Assembly: GCA_023447015.1 (NCBI GenBank)
Contig: JAEXPG010000297.1
Location: 1-8,195, forward strand
Length of the DNA: 8,195 nt
Direction: 5' to 3'
DNA from: Verrucomicrobiota bacterium
GTDB taxonomy: Bacteria > Verrucomicrobiota > Verrucomicrobiia > Opitutales > Opitutaceae
Shown here piece by piece: positions 1-4,159 of this stretch. Position 1 is the stretch's first letter; each line of letters starts with the position of its first letter. Made by a program: the position numbers and the translations under genes. The notes beneath the pieces are model-generated. The model made no database searches. It had not been told where the DNA came from and was given only the letters and a program-made list of their open reading frames with translations.

Positions 1-1644
1 GGGCAGGACCTGCCGCCATCTGTCCATGGTCCAAGACTTGTTGTCTGGCGTGTCGGGTCCGCCGCCGTCGGCGATGGGATAGAAGAAGTCGTAGAGATTG
101 GTGGTGGTTACTCTGTTTCCAACGATCCGCCCAATATAGGTGCTCCGCTCGCTGACCGTGTGAAGGTTCACGGTGTAATTGGGTGCGATCACTTCCGCAC
201 AAATCGAACCGCCGCTTCTGGGGTGCATGGTGACGCTGCCATCGGTCCCGGTGGCATTGATGCGCAATTTCTCGCTGTGATAGGCGTCGACAACCGTATC
301 GCTGAGGATATTCCCGGCCTCATCCTTCTTCACGATGCGCTCTTTCATGTCGGTCAGGTCGACGGTGATATTGTTCCCGGCACAGTAGAGTGTGAGTGAA
401 CCGTTGGGGCCAAAGTTGAGCTTCCCCTTGATTTGGGCGGAGCTCGCGGTGACCACCAAGGTGACCGGGCCGTTGATGTTGATGGTGCTGTTCGTGTCCA
501 CGGCCATGTTTCCAGGGACGACATAGTATGCGGATCCCTCCCCGGAGGAGGGCCAAGTGACCTGGTTGCCGGCGCCGCTTCCCATGTAGTTATCGGGGAG
601 CACCGTCGGGGTCACCGCTCCGCCGAGGCCTTCGACCGTCAGGGTATTCCTAGCCCTGTCGTAGACCGGCTGGGCGGGGACGGCGAACCACTCGTCCTTC
701 TGGGCCTGGGTGAATGTGCTGCTCTGCTCGACACACTTTCCATCGATTAGGACCCGGTGATTCACCCACGTTTTTCCAACATACTGGTTGTCGGCGGGAA
801 TCACGTCGCCCAGTTCGACCCAGCCGTCGTACGGCGGCGTGTAACTCATGTCGCTCGTTACTAGTTTGGGTGTTGTATACTCCCCAATCCAGCCGACCGG
901 CTTGGCTGGTGCGGTTGGCTCGAAGCTGTACGAAATGTTGGGAGCACTGGTGAGAACATGTCCGTAGATCTGAGTGTTCCAGATGTTCAGCGAAGAGGTT
1001 CCGGCTCCGAGACAGACGATCCGGAGGTCGTCGAGGCAGTTGACGTCCCGCTTGTTCAACGCATTGCCAGCAGGGTCCTTGTCTCTCTGCGGGTACCAGA
1101 CTGGGGGGCCATCATTCGGGTCGAATGCGGCTGCCCGCACGCAGGAATCACCGCCGTTGATCCCAAGGTCCACCGACGTTCTTCCCGCGATAGCGGGCCC
1201 GGGTTTCCGGCGGACACCGGTTTGGTTGGTGATCTTGAACTCCGTGACGATCGCCTTGCTTGCAGAGAGTCCGGCCGGGTTGTTGACCGTTGCCTTGGCG
1301 CTGATGCGGAACTCGTCATTGGATTTCTTGTCCAGGTAGACCACCACGGTCTTCCCGTTCTCCTCCACTGACCGTTTGAAGCGGTTGCTCGTTGGGCTCA
1401 ACGCGGCCCAGCCGGAGGATGGATCGGAAAGCACCGAACGGGCGATTGCGTCGCAGCCCAGCTCGATGCCGCGTTCGGCCAGATGGAACGACTCAGTTGC
1501 GAGCTGGTTGCGGCGAGCCGCGCGATACTCTTCGGTCGAGTAGGTGAGGAGTGCGCCGACGGAGGCGATCATGAGGAGCGCTAGCACCATCACCAGGCCG
1601 AGTGCGAAGCCGGAATTGTCCGTGATCGAGTTTGTGGTTCTCAT
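1..1644 (-). CDS. PilX-like pilus assembly protein with long beta-rich C-terminal region (3' end outside window)
   Basis: One frame stays open for 548 codons from the ATG at 1644 down to base 1, with no stop, so the C-terminus lies beyond the window. Residues 11-35 form a single N-terminal hydrophobic helix (SGFALGLVMVLALLMIAS), followed by an amphipathic stretch ending in ESFHLAERGIELG at about 51-63. This is the layout of PilX N-terminal-domain minor pilins; there is no GFTLVE motif. Known PilX proteins are usually under 200 residues, so this one is greatly extended. Residues about 370-430 alternate hydrophobic and polar residues with repeated Asn-Gly turns (NINGPVTLVV, NFGPNGSLTLYCAGN), like the stacked-strand domains seen in other large PilX-like proteins. 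The start overlaps the stop of the upstream pilW-like gene by four bases (ATGA), implying translational coupling. The role is inferred: a membrane-anchored minor pilin or pseudopilin whose large domain faces outward, perhaps at a pilus tip. Family is fairly sure; exact function is not. Confidence 0.8.
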   Translation of the reverse strand, partial: MRTTNSITDNSGFALGLVMVLALLMIASVGALLTYSTEEYRAARRNQLATESFHLAERGIELGCDAIARSVLSDPSSGWAALSPTSNRFKRSVEENGKTVVVYLDKKSNDEFRISAKATVNNPAGLSASKAIVTEFKITNQTGVRRKPGPAIAGRTSVDLGINGGDSCVRAAAFDPNDGPPVWYPQRDKDPAGNALNKRDVNCLDDLRIVCLGAGTSSLNIWNTQIYGHVLTSAPNISYSFEPTAPAKPVGWIGEYTTPKLVTSDMSYTPPYDGWVELGDVIPADNQYVGKTWVNHRVLIDGKCVEQSSTFTQAQKDEWFAVPAQPVYDRARNTLTVEGLGGAVTPTVLPDNYMGSGAGNQVTWPSSGEGSAYYVVPGNMAVDTNSTININGPVTLVVTASSAQIKGKLNFGPNGSLTLYCAGNNITVDLTDMKERIVKKDEAGNILSDTVVDAYHSEKLRINATGTDGSVTMHPRSGGSICAEVIAPNYTVNLHTVSERSTYIGRIVGNRVTTTNLYDFFYPIADGGGPDTPDNKSWTMDRWRQVLP

Positions 1645-2228
1645 GTGCTGGGTGGTGAGTTGCGGATCAGGATGGCGGCGTTGACGACAGTCGAGTTGCC
1701 GGCGTTGCGCACGGTTTCGTCATCGCTGCCGAAAAACATCTGGGGACGTGGTTGCGGCGTGATCTCCAGTCGGACGGCCCGGACTCTCTTGAGGTCGCTC
1801 GGCGGCATGGGGAGCGGGGATCCGTTGCGGTCGTAGAACGCGAACGCAACAGAGGCGAGGCGGTCGTGGACCTCGGAGATTGTTATGGAGTTGTCGGCAG
1901 CGATCGCCTTGCGCATCAGGCTCTGGCCGTCTGGGGTGGTGAAATATGTCAGTTTCCATTCGGCACCGCGGAGGTCGCGCATCTTGACTGTGAGCCCATG
2001 GGCATCGGCCTCGACCACCTCGTAGGAACTCCGAAGCTCCTGCATCATCTTCTCGTGGTTGATTCGCACGTGGCTGCTGAAACTTGCGGTCTGGGAATAG
2101 GAGTAGTGGAACCGGAGGAAGACGATGAGCGCGGTGAGAATGGCTGCCGTCACCATCAGGAAGACGGAGGTTGAGATCAGTGTCTCAACGAGAGTGAAAC
2201 CCGCGTGTTTGTTGGGCTGAGGGCTCAT
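1641..2228 (-). CDS. PilW-like prepilin (type IV pilus / type II secretion minor pilin)
   Basis: This 195-residue protein has a textbook type III prepilin signal: a short leader ending KHAG, then FTLVE, so cleavage by prepilin peptidase is expected after Gly10, with Glu15 as the conserved +5 glutamate. Residues 11-39 form the hydrophobic helix (FTLVETLIS, then VFLMVTAAILTALIVFL) that anchors the subunit in the inner membrane and packs into the pilus core. The rest is a soluble domain of about 150 residues with a pattern typical of PilW/GspJ-like minor pilins (MMQELRSSYEVVEA, LTYFTT, VRAVRLEI). It overlaps the pilV-like gene upstream and the pilX-like gene downstream by four bases each (ATGA), so all three are probably translated from one message and their products probably assemble together. 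No Shine-Dalgarno sequence precedes the start. It could instead be a GspJ-type pseudopilin; sequence alone does not separate these. Confidence 0.85.
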   Translation of the reverse strand: MSPQPNKHAGFTLVETLISTSVFLMVTAAILTALIVFLRFHYSYSQTASFSSHVRINHEKMMQELRSSYEVVEADAHGLTVKMRDLRGAEWKLTYFTTPDGQSLMRKAIAADNSITISEVHDRLASVAFAFYDRNGSPLPMPPSDLKRVRAVRLEITPQPRPQMFFGSDDETVRNAGNSTVVNAAILIRNSPPST

Positions 2229-2728
2229 GATTGGGCGGCGAATCCGTAGGCTGAGAAGTAGGTGCTGGACGAGGTGCTGCGGGGTTGTCCTGCCATTTCC
2301 CAGGTGACGGTGACTGACATTTCGATGAGGTTGGGATTGGGTGCGTTGGCGGCCAGATTGCGGACCAGCTTTGCAGAACGGGTCACTCTGAACTGCTGTT
2401 TGCCGACCGTGAGCACGAGCGGGGTTGTCGGTGTGGTGATCGGTGAGCCATTGGCCGGGACTCCGCCCAGCGTGCTGTTTATGTCGGCGAACTTGAGGGC
2501 GCGAAGCGACTCCACTTGCTGGTTGATGATGTTCGTGGCGTTTGTGTACGCCCTAGCCTCGGTGAACTGGCGTATGGAGAAGACCAGCGACGACAGTATC
2601 CCTGCGATAAGGATGGTTGCGACAAACATGGCCAGGACGGTTTCAACCAGGGTCAAACCGGTGCGGTGGCACGTTTTCACTTCGCCGAATCTATTTCGTT
2701 CTGCTGAGGAGGCGGTTGGTTTTGCCAT
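2225..2728 (-). CDS. PilV-like prepilin (type IV pilus / type II secretion minor pilin)
   Basis: From the ATG at 2728 this encodes 167 residues. A 24-residue basic leader ends HRTG and is followed by LTLVE, a type III prepilin signal with Leu instead of Phe at +1 of the mature protein and the conserved Glu at +5 (residue 29). The hydrophobic helix covers about residues 25-52. The segment NIINQQVESLRALKFADI near residues 67-85 resembles the post-helix region of PilV/GspI-like proteins. An in-frame TTG at 2794 would add 22 residues rich in Ser and Pro; I prefer the ATG because prepilin leaders are usually short and the added part looks unconserved. It is the first of three overlapping genes: its TGA (2227-2225) overlaps the ATG of the pilW-like gene. 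The leader is still long for a prepilin. The role as a minor pilin or pseudopilin that helps initiate assembly is inferred from the family. Confidence 0.82.
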   Translation of the reverse strand: MAKPTASSAERNRFGEVKTCHRTGLTLVETVLAMFVATILIAGILSSLVFSIRQFTEARAYTNATNIINQQVESLRALKFADINSTLGGVPANGSPITTPTTPLVLTVGKQQFRVTRSAKLVRNLAANAPNPNLIEMSVTVTWEMAGQPRSTSSSTYFSAYGFAAQS

Positions 2729-2935
2729 GGTTCGGCCCAGGGATGAATGGGTTTTGGAGCTGCTCGGAGACGCGATTGTCGGAGGCCGGCTCAATCCAGA
2801 TTTCCGTCTGGTCTTCCCTCAACCGCCCGTATCGCGCTGCGTATCGAGAAGTAGGGAGCCGGGTTCGGGCGACAAGACCGAATAGGGCGAAACTGTGGCC
2901 TGAGGACCAAAATCCGGCGGACTAGGGCCTATTGC

Positions 2936-2954
2936 CTCCAGCCTCTTGCTGGAG
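2936..2954. repeat. Small perfect hairpin (7-bp stem, 5-base loop)
   Basis: CTCCAGC at 2936-2942 pairs with GCTGGAG at 2948-2954 around the loop CTCTT. No T-tract follows on either strand, so it is not a typical terminator. Its size and position between genes fit a REP-like palindrome, but only one copy is visible here, so the repeat nature is a guess. Confidence 0.35.
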
Positions 2955-3219
2955 CACGGGGTGACAGCTTGTTGACATGGGGAATTTATGCATAGACGGG
3001 TCATGGCAATGTAACCAGAAAAAAGGGACACATGCCGGAGTGCGCGAAGCGCCACGCGGCTCGATCGATCTGGCTTCAGGCGCGCCAGCCAATCGCTCCG
3101 GGGCCGCGGCGGCCAGTTCCAGAGTCCCGCGCGGCGTGCGGGTGTGCTGAGCCGCTCGCGTTGGGCTCCGGTGGCACCGGCACCGGTGGACTTGGCCAAC
3201 TGAGTGTTTACGGCTCAGG

Positions 3220-3233
3220 CCAGCGGCCGCTGG
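3220..3233. repeat. 14-base perfect palindrome
   Basis: CCAGCGGCCGCTGG reads the same on both strands and contains a NotI-type GCGGCCGC core. It lies in the non-coding gap about 50 bases beyond the rodZ terminator. It could be a protein-binding site for a dimeric regulator, but in DNA this GC-rich it may also be chance. Confidence 0.25.
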
Positions 3234-3279
3234 TTTCAGTTGTCGGGGCTGCCGTCGCGGGGGCGTTGACCGGAGGCGC

Positions 3280-3310
3280 AAAACAAAAGGCGCCCGTTGT
3301 GGGGGCGCCT
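3280..3310 (-). terminator. Rho-independent terminator after rodZ
   Basis: Read on the minus strand, AGGCGCCC (3310-3303) pairs perfectly with GGGCGCCT (3295-3288) across a 7-base loop, and the stem runs straight into TTTTGTTTT (3288-3280). The 8-bp GC-rich stem plus T-tract starts 28 bases past the rodZ stop codon. No T-tract follows on the plus strand, so it acts in the rodZ direction only. It marks the end of the ftsK-rodZ transcript and separates it from the pilin genes. Confidence 0.85.
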
Positions 3311-3337
3311 CGGGGATACTTGAGCGAGCGACTGGTC

Positions 3338-4159
3338 CTACTGGATGGTGTTCTGGCCCCAACCGTCGACGGTCATCTTGAACCGCTGGCCTTTGACCTC
3401 GACCTGCAGGTTCTTCCCGGGGTTGTACGCGACAGAGACTCGGCCGTCCTTCTTGACGTAGCGGGTGTCGCCCTTGATCAGATCGCCGGAGAAGAGGACC
3501 TGTTTGTCGCTGAGCTGGGTGACCTTCACCTGCACGTTGTCCAAGGCGATCAGCTTGATGACGTCGCCCTGCGGCGGCGTATCGACCGCAGTGGTGGTCG
3601 TGCTGGTCGGTGTCGCGGTGGTTTTGGAGGAGGAGTCGGGCAGGAGCGCGCGAACGAGGAGGATGAGGATCAGCAGGGCGAGCACGGCGCCGCCGACGAT
3701 CAGGGGCAGTTTCACCTTCTGGCGGCGATCGGCGCTCGGCGCGCCGGTGACCACCGAGGTGGGGACGGAGCGAGGGGAGGCGGACTGGGGGCGCTGGGCG
3801 ACGGGTTCGGCCGCGACTTGGATCGGCTGCGGGGGCGCGGGTTTGCTCGTCTCCGGTAGATCGATGCGGCCGATGATCTCGCGGGCCTCCTGATGGCTCG
3901 GGCCGCGGCGGGAGTCGCGGGAGTCGCCGAACCCGAGGGACGCGTAGTCGGTGAGGAGCTTCTCGGCGTTGAGCTTGAGGTACTGCGCGTAGGTGCGCAG
4001 GAAGCCGCGGACGTAGATATCCGGCAGGTTGATCTCGAAAGTGTTGCTTTCGAACTTCTGGAGGTAATCGCTGCGGATCTTGGTCGCCTCGGAGGCCTCG
4101 CGGATGGAGATGCCTTTGCGTTTCCGCGCTTCCTCGAGTCGCTCGCCGATGGTCTGCAT
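3338..4159 (-). CDS. rodZ: RodZ-like cell-shape protein: cytoplasmic HTH domain, one membrane span, small periplasmic domain
   Basis: The 273-residue protein has the RodZ layout. Residues 1-75 form a Cro/CI-like helix-turn-helix domain (IGERLEEARKRKGISIREAS, then SDYLQKFESN and DIYVRGFLRTYAQYL), which in known RodZ binds MreB rather than DNA. A Pro- and Gln-rich linker of about 75 residues follows. Residues 151-173 are the single membrane span (LPLIVGGAVLALLILILLVR), with basic residues before it, so the N-terminus is cytoplasmic. Outside the membrane come a Ser/Thr-rich spacer (about 176-195) and a short beta-rich domain (about 199-273; VKVTQL, VLFSGDLIKGD, VEVKGQ) like the DUF4115 domain. 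By family, RodZ couples MreB filaments to the elongation machinery. The gene follows ftsK directly, and its first 448 bases lie inside the still-open ftsK frame. There is no Shine-Dalgarno sequence at its start, so coupling to ftsK translation is plausible. A terminator follows closely. Confidence 0.87.
   Translation of the reverse strand: MQTIGERLEEARKRKGISIREASEATKIRSDYLQKFESNTFEINLPDIYVRGFLRTYAQYLKLNAEKLLTDYASLGFGDSRDSRRGPSHQEAREIIGRIDLPETSKPAPPQPIQVAAEPVAQRPQSASPRSVPTSVVTGAPSADRRQKVKLPLIVGGAVLALLILILLVRALLPDSSSKTTATPTSTTTTAVDTPPQGDVIKLIALDNVQVKVTQLSDKQVLFSGDLIKGDTRYVKKDGRVSVAYNPGKNLQVEVKGQRFKMTVDGWGQNTIQ

Larger units (their letters stand above)
2729..3279. other. Intergenic stretch without a convincing gene
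   Basis: This gap separates the rodZ terminator from the first pilin gene. Open frames in it are short, rich in Arg, Pro and Ser, and show no recognisable motif, so I call no gene. It must hold the promoter for the pilin genes, read leftward. A weak candidate on the minus strand is TTACAT near 3017 followed after 18 bases by CATAAA near 2990, which is only a partial match to the sigma-70 consensus. The part from about 2960 to 3030 is clearly richer in A and T than its flanks and includes a run of six A (six T on the minus strand) beside GGGACACATG. A 7-bp hairpin lies at 2936-2954 and a 14-base palindrome at 3220-3233. The patchwork composition is compatible with a decayed mobile or repeat element, but nothing proves it. 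Confidence 0.5.

Noticed and set aside
2973..2998. Plus-strand promoter starting from TTGACA at 2973
   Set aside because: The -35 box is perfect, but no acceptable -10 box lies 16-18 bases away and no plus-strand gene follows before the converging rodZ gene.
2819..3199. Minus-strand open frame of 126 codons in the intergenic gap
   Set aside because: Composition is Arg/Ser/Pro-rich at one end and irregular across the AT-richer island, with no motif and no start signal; more likely chance than a gene.
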